A stretch of 46,275 nucleotides of DNA from Sphingobacteriales bacterium (GCA_012270485.1 JAAXIF010000108.1:1-46275); one strand, 5' to 3'. Shown: positions 1 to 7,265, counted from the first letter of the stretch. The notes: a model not told the origin generated them from the letters alone. A program made the numbers and translations.

Positions 1-52
1 AGGCTTTAATGGCCTCCTTACTTTTTTTCTTCACTTTTTACCGGACAGCAAT

Positions 53-73
53 GGCCATGAGCTGCGAGCTTTT
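53..73 (+). repeat. heptad repeat array (GAGC orientation)
   Basis: Three 7-bp units, GGCCATG AGCTGCG AGCTTTT. They are complementary to the GCTC-type units at 214-245, so the two arrays form an imperfect inverted repeat with about 140 bp between them. Confidence 0.7.
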
Positions 74-213
74 ATAATTTGAATTTGAAGAATTAAATGG
101 ACTGTTCATACAAATAAAACATTGCTTCTAACTAGCGTAAGACGAAAACTTATTCGTTAGTTCTATCATTCATAAAATGAATAATAATACACTTACAATA
201 ATGATAACCCAAA

Positions 214-245
214 GCTCATGGCTCGTAGCTCGCAGCTCACAGCTG
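214..245 (-). repeat. heptad repeat array (GCTC orientation)
   Basis: Four consecutive 7-bp units GCTCATG GCTCGTA GCTCGCA GCTCACA followed by a partial GCT. The first four bases are constant and the last three vary. This is the partner of the array at 53-73. Confidence 0.85.
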
Positions 246-274
246 ATTTTACTATTTCCATACAATCCATAACC

Positions 275-316
275 CCTTGTAGCCTGAAACTTGTAGCTTG
301 CAGCCCAACACAGCCC
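275..316 (-). repeat. heptad repeat array (GCTT/GCCT variant)
   Basis: Units CCTTGTA GCCTGAA ACTTGTA GCTTGCA GCCCAAC ACAGCCC keep the 7-bp period but use GCTT/GCCT instead of GCTC. The array ends about 40 bp before the gene start at 355. Confidence 0.7.
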
Positions 317-354
317 AAACATTTAAGTACTTCAATTTGTAGTTCATCACAGTT

Positions 355-1206
355 ATGAAAAGAAGAACATTTCTACAACAAAGCAGTTTGGCCATGATGG
401 CTTTGGCAACCAACCGGCTGTATGCAGCGCCTGGCAACAAAACAAGATTTCGTTTTCAGTTATGGCGACATGCTACACTGTTTGTTGAAGTGAATAAAAT
501 CAACATCTTGGTAGATCCCATGCTGAGTGCAAAAGATGCCATGAATCCTATTCCAAATGCTGCCAACAGTTTGCGCATACCGATGGTGGATCTTCCTTTT
601 AACGAAGTAGAACTCAAGAAAAAATTAGCAACCGTAAACGCCATCCTGCTCACACATGTACATGCCGATCATTGGGATGTAAAGGCAAGAGATTTGCTGA
701 ACAAAGAAATACCGATTATTTGTCAGCCTACAGATGTAGACAGATTAAAACAACAAGGATTCAAAGAAATCATTCCATTGAGTGAACACATGGAATGGAA
801 GGGTATTGGCATTACCCGAACCGGCGGACAACATGGTACCGGAGAAATGGGAAAAAGAATGGGACTGGTTTCCGGATATGTGATTGCCCATAAAAAACAA
901 TCCTTGTATATCGCAGGAGATACGATTTGGTGCGAGGAAGTGAAAAGGGTGATAGACCGATATCAACCCGATCATATCATTGTGAATGGCGGCGGTGCTC
1001 GTTTTCTACAAGGCGATGCCATCACCATGACGGGAACAGATGTACTCGAAGTCAGCAAAGCCACAAAAGCCAATATCAGTGTGGTACATTTAGAAACCAT
1101 CAATCATTGTCTGGAAAAAAGAAAAAATTTCCGAGAACTCATCCATCAAAACCGGTTGGAAAAACAAGTGATGATTCCGGATGATGGTAGTTGGAGCAGG
1201 GTTTGA
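355..1206 (+). CDS. Tat-exported metallo-beta-lactamase-fold hydrolase
   Basis: A 283-residue metallo-beta-lactamase-fold protein of the UlaG-like/Zn-dependent hydrolase group. The N-terminus KRRTFLQQSS fits the twin-arginine export motif (RRxFLx) and is followed by a short hydrophobic stretch ending LYA, so export of a folded, metal-loaded enzyme to the periplasm is likely. The metal-binding signature is H101-x-H103-x-D105-H106 (THVHADHWD), with a later metal aspartate in AGDTIW (about D189) and a C-terminal histidine in VVHLETINH. The substrate cannot be told from sequence; relatives include lactonases and phosphodiesterases. It stands alone between heptad arrays. The ATG at 355 is chosen because it begins the Tat signal. 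Confidence 0.88.
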   Translation: MKRRTFLQQSSLAMMALATNRLYAAPGNKTRFRFQLWRHATLFVEVNKINILVDPMLSAKDAMNPIPNAANSLRIPMVDLPFNEVELKKKLATVNAILLTHVHADHWDVKARDLLNKEIPIICQPTDVDRLKQQGFKEIIPLSEHMEWKGIGITRTGGQHGTGEMGKRMGLVSGYVIAHKKQSLYIAGDTIWCEEVKRVIDRYQPDHIIVNGGGARFLQGDAITMTGTDVLEVSKATKANISVVHLETINHCLEKRKNFRELIHQNRLEKQVMIPDDGSWSRV

Positions 1207-1210
1207 AAAT

Positions 1211-1245
1211 ATTGAATGATGAATTTCGAATATTGAATGAAGAAG
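1211..1245 (+). repeat. heptad repeat array, GAAT word
   Basis: Units ATTGAAT GATGAAT TTCGAAT ATTGAAT GAAGAAG keep a strict 7-bp period with constant GAAT. The array begins 4 bp after the TGA at 1204-1206 of the preceding gene. It has the same period as the GCTC arrays but a different word. Confidence 0.75.
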
Positions 1246-1347
1246 TGAAGGCGTTGATTTGATTCTCATTCTTCACACAATATCTCCTCTTACTCTTTTT
1301 TTCGCCAGACTTCAGTTATAGAAGAGATCTAATTGTATAAAGTTAAA

Positions 1348-1417
1348 ACTTGCAGCTTGTGGCTTGTAGCTTGTAGCTTCCTTGTTCCCTGTTTCTTATT
1401 TCTTGTTTCTTCATTCC
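1348..1417 (-). repeat. compound heptad array abutting the uvrD stop codon
   Basis: Units ACTTGCA GCTTGTG GCTTGTA GCTTGTA GCTTCCT run without a break into TGTTCCC TGTTTCT TATTTCT TGTTTCT TCATTCC. The word therefore switches from GCTT to TxTTTCT while the 7-bp phase is kept. The last unit overlaps the stop codon of the - strand helicase gene (TGA at 1413-1411). Confidence 0.8.
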
Positions 1418-3765
1418 ACAATTCTCAGCTTCGCATAATTCAACATAATCTTTTTCTCTCCATTCTGATCAAATACAATAGTGGCTACAGGATTGTGCGC
1501 AGAGCCTTCGATTTTCATCACTTTACCAAAACCGAATTTCTGGTGTTCTACTGTTTGTCCTTCTTGTAGTTGTGAAGTATCACTCGCTACAAAATTAGGT
1601 GATGGCGTATGTGCTACTACTTTGGCTGCGGGTGGTTGTACAGGTAAGTATTCGGGTTTTGCATTGGGTTTTCTTGCCGGGGGCGGACCATATTTTCTTT
1701 CTGCTGCAGCGGCACTGCCTCCACCAAAACCAAATCCACGCTGCATCCGTTCAAAAGCGCTGCCCATATCACTTCCGGCATGGTTGCGGGCGCCGCCGCC
1801 GGCATAGGTTTTATCGATATACTGTTCCGGCATTTCTTCGATGAATCGACTTGGCTCATTCTGTACCAGTTGTCCAAAACGATAACGCGCATTGGCATGG
1901 GTTAACCATAGTTTTTGTTTGGCACGTGTAACGGCTACATAGAACAATCTTCTTTCTTCTTCCAGTTCTTCCCGAGTATTGATGGCCATGCCACTGGGAA
2001 ATAATGTTTCTTCCACACCACCTACAAACACACATTCAAATTCCAATCCTTTCGCCGCATGTATGGTCATGAGTTTTACTACATCGTTATCGCCTTTATC
2101 ATCATCTGCATCGGTCAGTAAAGTGATCTGCTGTAAATAGGAGCCTAGTGATTTGTCACCCAATTCACCATCTTCATTGGATGGACTTTCTGTCCACTCT
2201 TTAATAGAGTTCAATAATTCCTGCACGTTTTCATAGCGTGCGAGTCCTTCGGTGGTTTTATCATTGAAAAGTTCTTTTACCAGATTGGTATGCTTACCCA
2301 CTTGTACTGCTACATCATAAGCATTGGTACCGGTGAGCATGCTTTGGAAATAGCGAATCATGGTCACAAAATTCTGCAGTGCTTCCAGTGTACCCGCTTT
2401 GAAACCAAATTCACCTGCACGAGCAACCACTTCATACATGGAGATATTCTGCTCATTGGCTGCAATCACACATTTCTCAATGGTGGTTTTTCCAATACCT
2501 CGTACGGGATAATTGATGATGCGTTTCAATGCTTCTTCATCTCTGGTATTGGCGATCACGCGTAAATAAGCCAGAAAATCTTTGACTTCTTTTCGCTGAT
2601 AGAAACTCACGCCTCCATAAATACGATAAGGAATACCCATTCTGCGCAAGCTTTCTTCAAAAGAACGGCTCTGCGCATTGGTACGATAAAGAATGGCAAA
2701 ATCTTTATTGTAAAAATGATTGCGTAGTTTTTGTTCCTGGATACAATCTGCTACAAAACGACCTTCATCATTATCGGTCATGGTTCTCACCAGATTGATC
2801 TTATCACCTTCTTTATTTTCTGTCCAAAGATTTTTAGGGATTTGTCCTTTGTTGTTTTTGATCACTTCATTCGCCACATGAATGATGTTCTGACTGCTGC
2901 GATAGTTCTGTTCCAGCTTCACCACTTTCACGTCATCGTAATCTTTCTGAAACTGTAAAATATTTTCAATGGTAGCACCGCGGAAACTGTAAATACTTTG
3001 TGCATCATCGCCCACCACACAAATATTTTCATGTACCGCAGCCAACAGTTTGGTGATCTGGTATTGTACCGGATTGGTATCTTGGTACTCATCAATTAAA
3101 ATGTATTTGAACTTATGTTGGTATTTGTGGAGTACTTCCGGAAAGTCTTTGAGCAGCTCATACATTTTCAACAATAGATCATCAAAATCCATGGCACCGT
3201 TTTTAAAGCAACGGCTGGCATAAGCGGCATAGATCTGTGCAATGGCAGGACGGTTGGCGCGCATGTCTTCCTGTTGAATATAATAATCAGTGGCATATTC
3301 AGCCGGACCCACCAATGCATTTTTTGCAGAAGAGATGCGGTTGCCGACAACATTGGGTTTGTAATGTTTATCGTCGAGGTTCAATTCATTCACCACGGTT
3401 TTGATCACGGAGCGACTATCATCGGTATCATAAATGGTAAAGCTGTTGGGATAACCGATGCGATGTGCTTCTGCGCGAAGGATACGAGCGAATACGCTGT
3501 GAAATGTGCCGATATACAAATTACGTGCTTCAGCGTTGCCGAGTATGCGTTCGATACGCTCTTTCATTTCGGCAGCGGCTTTGTTGGTAAAAGTGAGGGC
3601 AAGGATATTAAATGCATCCACGCCATTATTCATGAGGTGAGCGATGCGGGTGGTGAGTACTTTGGTTTTTCCACTACCGGCGCCGGCAACAATCATGAGC
3701 GGACCATTGAGATGTGTCACTGCCTCGCGCTGGGGTTCATTCAATCCATTCAGGTAATCTTGCAT
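1411..3765 (-). CDS. uvrD/pcrA: UvrD/PcrA-type ATP-dependent DNA helicase
   Basis: A 784-residue superfamily 1A 3'-5' DNA helicase acting in nucleotide-excision and mismatch repair and in removing protein roadblocks. Visible motifs in order: Q motif LNEPQREAV; Walker A GAGSGKTKVL (about residues 29-38); Walker B LIDEYQDTNPVQY; motif III GDDAQSIYSFRGA; LEQNYRSS; motif V IHAAKGLEF; motif VI FYVAVTRAKQKL. After a Gly/Ala/Pro-rich linker the C-terminus (QKFGFGKVMKIEG to KLRIVE) matches the Tudor-like domain that in PcrA/UvrD contacts RNA polymerase. Length is normal for the family. The start at 3765 gives the standard N-terminus MQDYLNGLNEPQREAV. Its stop codon lies inside a heptad array. Confidence 0.97.
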   Translation of the reverse strand: MQDYLNGLNEPQREAVTHLNGPLMIVAGAGSGKTKVLTTRIAHLMNNGVDAFNILALTFTNKAAAEMKERIERILGNAEARNLYIGTFHSVFARILRAEAHRIGYPNSFTIYDTDDSRSVIKTVVNELNLDDKHYKPNVVGNRISSAKNALVGPAEYATDYYIQQEDMRANRPAIAQIYAAYASRCFKNGAMDFDDLLLKMYELLKDFPEVLHKYQHKFKYILIDEYQDTNPVQYQITKLLAAVHENICVVGDDAQSIYSFRGATIENILQFQKDYDDVKVVKLEQNYRSSQNIIHVANEVIKNNKGQIPKNLWTENKEGDKINLVRTMTDNDEGRFVADCIQEQKLRNHFYNKDFAILYRTNAQSRSFEESLRRMGIPYRIYGGVSFYQRKEVKDFLAYLRVIANTRDEEALKRIINYPVRGIGKTTIEKCVIAANEQNISMYEVVARAGEFGFKAGTLEALQNFVTMIRYFQSMLTGTNAYDVAVQVGKHTNLVKELFNDKTTEGLARYENVQELLNSIKEWTESPSNEDGELGDKSLGSYLQQITLLTDADDDKGDNDVVKLMTIHAAKGLEFECVFVGGVEETLFPSGMAINTREELEEERRLFYVAVTRAKQKLWLTHANARYRFGQLVQNEPSRFIEEMPEQYIDKTYAGGGARNHAGSDMGSAFERMQRGFGFGGGSAAAAERKYGPPPARKPNAKPEYLPVQPPAAKVVAHTPSPNFVASDTSQLQEGQTVEHQKFGFGKVMKIEGSAHNPVATIVFDQNGEKKIMLNYAKLRIVE

Positions 3766-3831
3766 GGGCGCAAGTTAATCAGTTGAGGGGGTATGTGGTG
3801 AGGGCGTTGATAAGTTCTATGATAGAAAAAA

Positions 3832-4035
3832 TCAGACGATCGACAGTTTTCTAATACGCTTTGTACCTACTTTTTTTTGTTGCGAAATTTCTAAAGAATA
3901 GTGCTGATCTGTTTCAGGAGTTGTGGAAAGCAATTGTTGAGCCATCTTTTTTGAAACTACATACAAGATCATGTCTCTTACTTTTTTGGAACAGTTGGGT
4001 AGACTTTGTACAGATGTATGGCCGGGAGTCAACAT
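3832..4035 (-). CDS. possible small basic protein, unrecognised
   Basis: A 67-residue frame with ATG at 4035, predicted C-terminus KKVGTKRIRKLSIV. I recognise no domain. It is divergent from the XRE regulator, with the nested palindrome at 4050-4108 between them, which would suit a regulator-target pair. It could equally be a chance open frame in AT-rich spacer. Low confidence. Confidence 0.25.
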   Translation of the reverse strand: MLTPGHTSVQSLPNCSKKVRDMILYVVSKKMAQQLLSTTPETDQHYSLEISQQKKVGTKRIRKLSIV

Positions 4036-4049
4036 AAGAGAATATTTAG

Positions 4050-4108
4050 TCGATAAAAATAATCAAAAAAGCGATTGGCGTATAATCATATGCCAACTTT
4101 TTTATCGA
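4050..4108. promoter_or_regulatory. nested palindrome, candidate operator upstream of XRE gene
   Basis: Outer arms TCGATAAAAA (4050-4059) and TTTTTATCGA (4099-4108) are perfect inverted copies. Inner arms TTGGCGTAT (4075-4083) and ATATGCCAA (4088-4096) match at 8 of 9 positions. A third pair, AAAAAAG/CTTTTTT, lies between them. The block ends about 21 bp before the XRE start codon and lies upstream of a weak divergent frame. Autoregulation by the XRE protein is an inference; an RNA hairpin is the alternative. Confidence 0.5.
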
Positions 4109-4129
4109 TTCACTTGACCTTGTCGGCGC

Positions 4130-4360
4130 ATGGATAAGGATCAATTAAAAATTGCATTTGGCGCACACTTGACTAAGCTAAGGAAGGAGCGAGAGTTGAG
4201 TATTCATCAGTTAGCACATGTATGTGACCTGGAGTACAGCCATGTTCAGCGCATCGAAAAAGGAAAAGTAAATATTGCACTCACTACTTTAGCTTCGCTC
4301 GCACAAGGATTAAATATGAGTCTGGAAGAACTATTCTCCGACTTCAACGCTCCGCAATAA
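4130..4360 (+). CDS. XRE-family helix-turn-helix transcriptional regulator
   Basis: A 76-residue single-domain DNA-binding protein of the Cro/C1 (HTH_3) type. The HTH spans about residues 8-62: LTKLRKERELSIHQLAHV, then VQRIEKGKVNIALTTLASLAQGL. It ends EELFSDF, a common ending for short Bacteroidota XRE proteins. It resembles controller proteins of restriction systems, but the only R-M cassette in the window is 23 kb away, so no link is claimed. A palindrome directly upstream and a hairpin terminator directly downstream make it a likely single-gene, self-regulated unit. Confidence 0.9.
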   Translation: MDKDQLKIAFGAHLTKLRKERELSIHQLAHVCDLEYSHVQRIEKGKVNIALTTLASLAQGLNMSLEELFSDFNAPQ

Positions 4361-4370
4361 ATGCTTTACG

Positions 4371-4390
4371 AAACAGTATGACTGTTTTTT
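4371..4390 (+). terminator. intrinsic terminator after XRE gene
   Basis: AAACAGT, loop ATG, ACTGTTT, then further T residues, starting 10 bp after the TAA of the XRE gene. It is a short stem with a U-tract. Confidence 0.6.
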
Positions 4391-4508
4391 ATTTTCTAAA
4401 TGCATTTGTTTTGAAAAACCGCAAAAAAATCCGTAGAAATACTGCAACCCGATTTCTTTGATTGATACATATTGCACCCTACCCAAGTTTTTACATCAAT
4501 TATCATTC

Positions 4509-5165
4509 ATGGAGAAAACGAGGATCAAGATCATGATTGCTGATGATCATATCATTTTCAGAAAAGGACTAAAGAAAATACTCGAAACAGTGCCCCATGT
4601 CAATGTCATTGGAGAAGCAGAAAATGGACTGGATCTATTATCCGGAGTGGGTCGTCTACAGCCCGATGTTATCATTACCGACGTGTCTATGCCCATCATG
4701 GATGGCGTAATGGCTACAAAAGAATTATCCAAACGACACAGTAGTCCGAGGATCATTGCATTATCAGTTTTTGGACAAGAGAGTCATATCATGGAAATGT
4801 TGGAAGCCGGTGCCATTGGTTATGTGATGAAGAGTGCCGGACGAAAAGAGATTGTGGAAGCCATTGAATCTGTTTACGGACATCGTCCCTATTTCTGTAC
4901 AGAAAGCAGTCGACAAATCACAGACCTGATCGAAAAATACCAATCGGGTTATCGCAATCACCTGGTGGTATTTACAGAAAGAGAGAAAGACATCATTCAA
5001 TTGATTTGTAAAGGTTGCACCAGTAAAGAAGTAGCAGGTCATCTTTTCATCAGCCAAAGAACCGTTGAAGGTCACCGCACCCGCATCATGCAAAAAATGC
5101 GCGTCAAAAGCATCGCCGGATTGGTGGCCTATGCATGTGAGAAGGGGTTGTATAAGGGGGAGTGA
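4509..5165 (+). CDS. NarL/FixJ-family response regulator (REC + LuxR HTH)
   Basis: A 218-residue two-component response regulator when started at ATG 4509; an upstream TTG frame at 4458 adds 17 residues that do not fit the family. The receiver domain starts IKIMIADDH, with phospho-acceptor D58 in DVIITDVSMPIMDG and the conserved lysine in GYVMKSAG. The C-terminal LuxR HTH is TEREKDIIQLICKGCTSKEV and ISQRTVEGHRTRIMQKM. No partner kinase is adjacent, so it is an orphan here. The stop codon is followed after 3 bp by a heptad array. Confidence 0.93.
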   Translation: MEKTRIKIMIADDHIIFRKGLKKILETVPHVNVIGEAENGLDLLSGVGRLQPDVIITDVSMPIMDGVMATKELSKRHSSPRIIALSVFGQESHIMEMLEAGAIGYVMKSAGRKEIVEAIESVYGHRPYFCTESSRQITDLIEKYQSGYRNHLVVFTEREKDIIQLICKGCTSKEVAGHLFISQRTVEGHRTRIMQKMRVKSIAGLVAYACEKGLYKGE

Positions 5166-5168
5166 GGG

Positions 5169-5203
5169 AGCTGTGAGCTGCGAGCCATGAGCCATGAGCT
5201 TTG
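5169..5203 (+). repeat. heptad array immediately after a stop codon (GAGC orientation)
   Basis: Five units AGCTGTG AGCTGCG AGCCATG AGCCATG AGCTTTG, starting 3 bp after the TGA at 5163-5165. The complementary array is at 5280-5314. Confidence 0.85.
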
Positions 5204-5279
5204 GACTAATTGTTTAGTATAACTTAGAATATTCTTAAGTAATTAATAATTAGTTAGTTACGCTTCTTTTTAACATTAA

Positions 5280-5314
5280 GCTCATGGCTCACAGCTCATA
5301 GCTCGTAGCTTCTT
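5280..5314 (-). repeat. heptad array, complementary arm (GCTC orientation)
   Basis: Units GCTCATG GCTCACA GCTCATA GCTCGTA GCTTCTT. With 5169-5203 this gives an imperfect 35-bp stem enclosing 76 bp of AT-rich sequence. Confidence 0.85.
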
Positions 5315-5379
5315 GTAATTTCCCCTCCACATCTGCAACTAACTTCTCACATAGTTGTACTACTTAGAAAACCGGTCAT

Positions 5380-5856
5380 TTGAGCGAGGCGCAATTTTTA
5401 GAGGCGGTCAAGAATAGCCAGGGCATTATTTACAAGCTCGTGGGACTCTATGCCAATGATGCAGAGGAGCGGAAAGACCTGTATCAGGAAGTGTTGTTAC
5501 AGGCCTGGCGTTCATGGTCGAGTTTCAGGGGCGATGCTAAATTCAGCACTTGGCTGTACCGTATTTCACTGAACACCATTTTAACACAAAAGAGAAAGTC
5601 GTCGCGCATCGATTATATGGAATCTTTGGAAGCAGTGGATCGTGCTTCTTCTGAGCAAACACAGAAAAGAGAAGAGGTAGAACGATTGCGAAAAGCCATC
5701 CGAACACTTCCGGAAACAGACCGTGCATTGATATCCATGCACCTAGATGGTTATGAAAATCCTGAGATAGCAGAAGTATTGGGTATTACCGTAAATCATG
5801 TTGCGGTAAAACTGCATCGTTGCAAACAACAATTAGCCAACTTATTAAAGCAATGA
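5380..5856 (+). CDS. ECF-type RNA polymerase sigma factor
   Basis: A 158-residue sigma-70 family member with only regions 2 and 4. Region 2 is about residues 18-75 (DLYQEVLLQAWRSWSSFRG, FSTWLYRISLNTIL). Region 4 is about 105-155 (LRKAIRTLPETDRALISMHL, NPEIAEVLGITVNHVAVKL). The start is TTG at 5380: no ATG or GTG precedes region 2, and an in-frame TAG at 5365-5367 bars an upstream start. Its TGA overlaps the ATG of the next gene (ATGA at 5853-5856), indicating translational coupling with a membrane protein that is the natural candidate for its partner. Promoter specificity cannot be read from sequence. Confidence 0.93.
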   Translation: MSEAQFLEAVKNSQGIIYKLVGLYANDAEERKDLYQEVLLQAWRSWSSFRGDAKFSTWLYRISLNTILTQKRKSSRIDYMESLEAVDRASSEQTQKREEVERLRKAIRTLPETDRALISMHLDGYENPEIAEVLGITVNHVAVKLHRCKQQLANLLKQ

Positions 5857-6470
5857 TCATGAGTATAGAAAAAACATGGCGAGATATTGACGAACAATCC
5901 GATGAAGCATTGCTGTCTTTGTTACAACCAAAGGCATTGAATAAGCTGCAGTCTAAAAATCCATTGAGTACCATTCGTAAAAATTTGCTGCGCAATGGTA
6001 TCATGGGTATCATCATTGCTTGTTTCTATATTTTTATTCTGATCTTCTTCCCCTACTGGCAAATACAAATATGTATTGCTGCAGTTTTGATTTTTACGGT
6101 GTGGGCTACCGCGGGCGCTTTTCGATTGCGTAAAGCCATTGATGGTAATGTGGAAACACTTTCATTACTTGAAGAAATGCAACGGCATTATACCAATATC
6201 CAACAATGGATCACTTCACAAAAATGGGCGGGACTCATTATTTATCCCGTAAGTGCTGCCGGTGGTTTTATGTTGGGGGGTGTTGCCGGTGCCCAAAAAT
6301 CTGTCGATGAAATCATGTCCAAACCCATTATGATCTGGGCATTATTGATTTGCATAGCAGTATTAACTCCGGCAGGTTATTATTTAGCCAAATGGTTAAG
6401 CCATAAAGCTTTTGGTCAGCACCTGAAACTACTCAAGCAAAACATTGACGATCTCAAAGAAAAAAACTAG
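5853..6470 (+). CDS. membrane protein coupled to ECF sigma factor
   Basis: About 205 residues when started at ATG 5853, which overlaps the sigma-factor stop as ATGA; ATG 5859 is also possible. A soluble N-terminal segment of about 50 residues (IEKTWRDIDEQSDEALLSLL) precedes four predicted membrane helices: GIMGIIIACFYIFILIFFPY, IQICIAAVLIFTVWATAGAF, WAGLIIYPVSAAGGFMLGGV and MIWALLICIAVLTPAGYYLA. The tail is basic and probably coiled. No zinc-finger anti-sigma motif is visible. By position it probably senses at the inner membrane and controls the sigma factor, but this is inferred from context alone. Confidence 0.82.
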   Translation: MIMSIEKTWRDIDEQSDEALLSLLQPKALNKLQSKNPLSTIRKNLLRNGIMGIIIACFYIFILIFFPYWQIQICIAAVLIFTVWATAGAFRLRKAIDGNVETLSLLEEMQRHYTNIQQWITSQKWAGLIIYPVSAAGGFMLGGVAGAQKSVDEIMSKPIMIWALLICIAVLTPAGYYLAKWLSHKAFGQHLKLLKQNIDDLKEKN

Positions 6471-6515
6471 TCCTGTAATTTTCATCATCCCGTTGCAACT
6501 AATCAATAAAACACA

Positions 6516-6776
6516 ATGATGGAAGCTTCCGCCAATACCAAACCGGTTACCGGTAAATTTGAGAAAATAGCCTACGGTGTTTTCGTGCTGGCAGGAATAT
6601 ATTTTCTCTTCACGAAAGATTACAGCAACGCCGTTGTCTTCTGGGGACTAGCCCCCGTCTTTGAACCCTTCAACGCAAAAATTCCCTTCGGCAAAAGACC
6701 GCTCTACCAAAGAATATGGCTCATTACACATGTAGTGATTACGTTGATTGGGTTTGTGTTGTTGATAGCAAGATAA
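6516..6776 (+). CDS. small two-helix membrane protein, unknown function
   Basis: 86 residues with two predicted membrane helices (IAYGVFVLAGIYFLF, and IWLITHVVITLIGFVLLIA) separated by a polar loop with FEPFNAKIPFGKRPLYQR. I recognise no named family. It follows the sigma/membrane pair at a 45-bp gap in the same direction and may be co-transcribed. ATG 6516 and 6519 are both possible. The final A of its TAA at 6774-6776 is already the first base of a heptad array. Confidence 0.75.
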   Translation: MMEASANTKPVTGKFEKIAYGVFVLAGIYFLFTKDYSNAVVFWGLAPVFEPFNAKIPFGKRPLYQRIWLITHVVITLIGFVLLIAR

Positions 6777-6810
6777 GCTTTGAGCTACGAGCCTCGAGCT
6801 ACGAGCTTGG
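6776..6810 (+). repeat. heptad array starting inside a stop codon
   Basis: Units AGCTTTG AGCTACG AGCCTCG AGCTACG AGCTTGG. The first base is the last base of the TAA of the membrane-protein gene. The complementary arm is at 6857-6891. Confidence 0.85.
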
Positions 6811-6831
6811 TATACGAGTGGCTTACAAACA

Positions 6832-6854
6832 TTTGTTTTTTTACAAAAAACAAA
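6832..6854. terminator. A/T-only hairpin between heptad arms
   Basis: TTTGTTTTTT (6832-6841), loop TAC, AAAAAACAAA (6845-6854) form a perfect 10-bp inverted repeat in the spacer between the two heptad arms. It is nearly all A/T, so it is weak as a terminator. Confidence 0.35.
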
Positions 6855-6856
6855 AA

Positions 6857-6891
6857 GCTCGCGGCTCGTAGCTCATAGCTCGCAGCTCTCT
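6857..6891 (-). repeat. heptad array, complementary arm
   Basis: Units GCTCGCG GCTCGTA GCTCATA GCTCGCA GCTCTCT, pairing with 6776-6810 across 46 bp. Confidence 0.85.
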
Positions 6892-6941
6892 TGGGTTACC
6901 ATTCCCCACTTTTTGTATTAAGGGCAAGCAAACAACCGAAT

Positions 6942-7232
6942 ATGATTCAGAAAACCATCTACAAAACAAAAGACTACTCAAAAGTAAAATTCACCCTCGC
7001 AATAGAAGATAAAGAAAGCGCCGCAATTCTGGGCTTGAATGGAGATTGGAAAAATCCGATTCCCATGAAAAAGAAAAAAGACGGCAGCTTCACCGCAGAA
7101 GTACAATTACCTAAGTCTACCCAACACGAATTCCGCTACCTGCTCAACGAAACAGAATGGATCAACGAACCCGAAGCAGACGGAGAAATTGTGAATGGGT
7201 ATGGGACGAGTAATAGTGTGTTGAGTCTGTAG
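6942..7232 (+). CDS. stand-alone isoamylase early-set / glycogen-binding-like domain
   Basis: 96 residues from ATG 6942; the frame is open further upstream, but there it reads into the heptad array. The fold signature is that of the E-set/CBM48-like domain of glycogen-branching enzymes and AMPK beta: VKFTLAIEDKESAAILGLNGDW, then FTAEVQLPKSTQHEFRYLLN and W-x-N-E-P-E-A-D. Here it is a whole protein with no catalytic domain. In such domains the aromatic residues near the N-GDW and F-RY segments bind alpha-glucan. Ligand and partner are unknown; it may target something to storage polysaccharide. The stop TAG at 7230-7232 runs into the next heptad array. Confidence 0.82.
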   Translation: MIQKTIYKTKDYSKVKFTLAIEDKESAAILGLNGDWKNPIPMKKKKDGSFTAEVQLPKSTQHEFRYLLNETEWINEPEADGEIVNGYGTSNSVLSL

Positions 7233-7265
7233 CTGTGAGCTGCGAGCCATGAGCTACGAGCTTTT
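7231..7265 (+). repeat. heptad array starting inside a stop codon
   Basis: Units AGCTGTG AGCTGCG AGCCATG AGCTACG AGCTTTT. It begins with the AG of the TAG at 7230-7232. Bases 7239-7264 are the perfect 26-bp reverse complement of 7358-7383. Confidence 0.9.

Larger units (their letters stand above)
1..354. other. intergenic region with heptad arrays; possible tail of an upstream gene
   Basis: No complete gene is visible here. A frame open from the window edge runs from base 3 to a TAA at 75-77 and would end in a hydrophobic tail (ALMASLLFFFTFYRTAMA). It could be the last residues of an upstream + gene, but this is too short to support. The rest is AT-rich sequence carrying three heptad arrays (53-73, 214-245, 275-316), described separately. 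No convincing promoter was found for the gene at 355. Confidence 0.5.
3766..4129. other. intergenic region upstream of the XRE regulator
   Basis: About 360 bp with no confident gene. It holds a weak 67-codon - frame (3832-4035) and a nested palindrome at 4050-4108, both listed separately. No heptad array is present in this gap. Confidence 0.6.

Noticed and set aside
214..245. Heptad arrays as CRISPR
   Set aside because: Units are 7 bp with no repeat-spacer structure and no cas genes are present.
3274..3786. 170-residue open frame on + opposite uvrD
   Set aside because: It is antisense to a clear helicase gene and its translation has no recognisable domain.
4130..4360. XRE protein as the controller of the R-M cassette
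   Set aside because: They are 23 kb apart and no shared operator was seen.
4458..4508. TTG start for the NarL-type regulator
   Set aside because: The 17 extra residues precede the family's normal start at ATG 4509.
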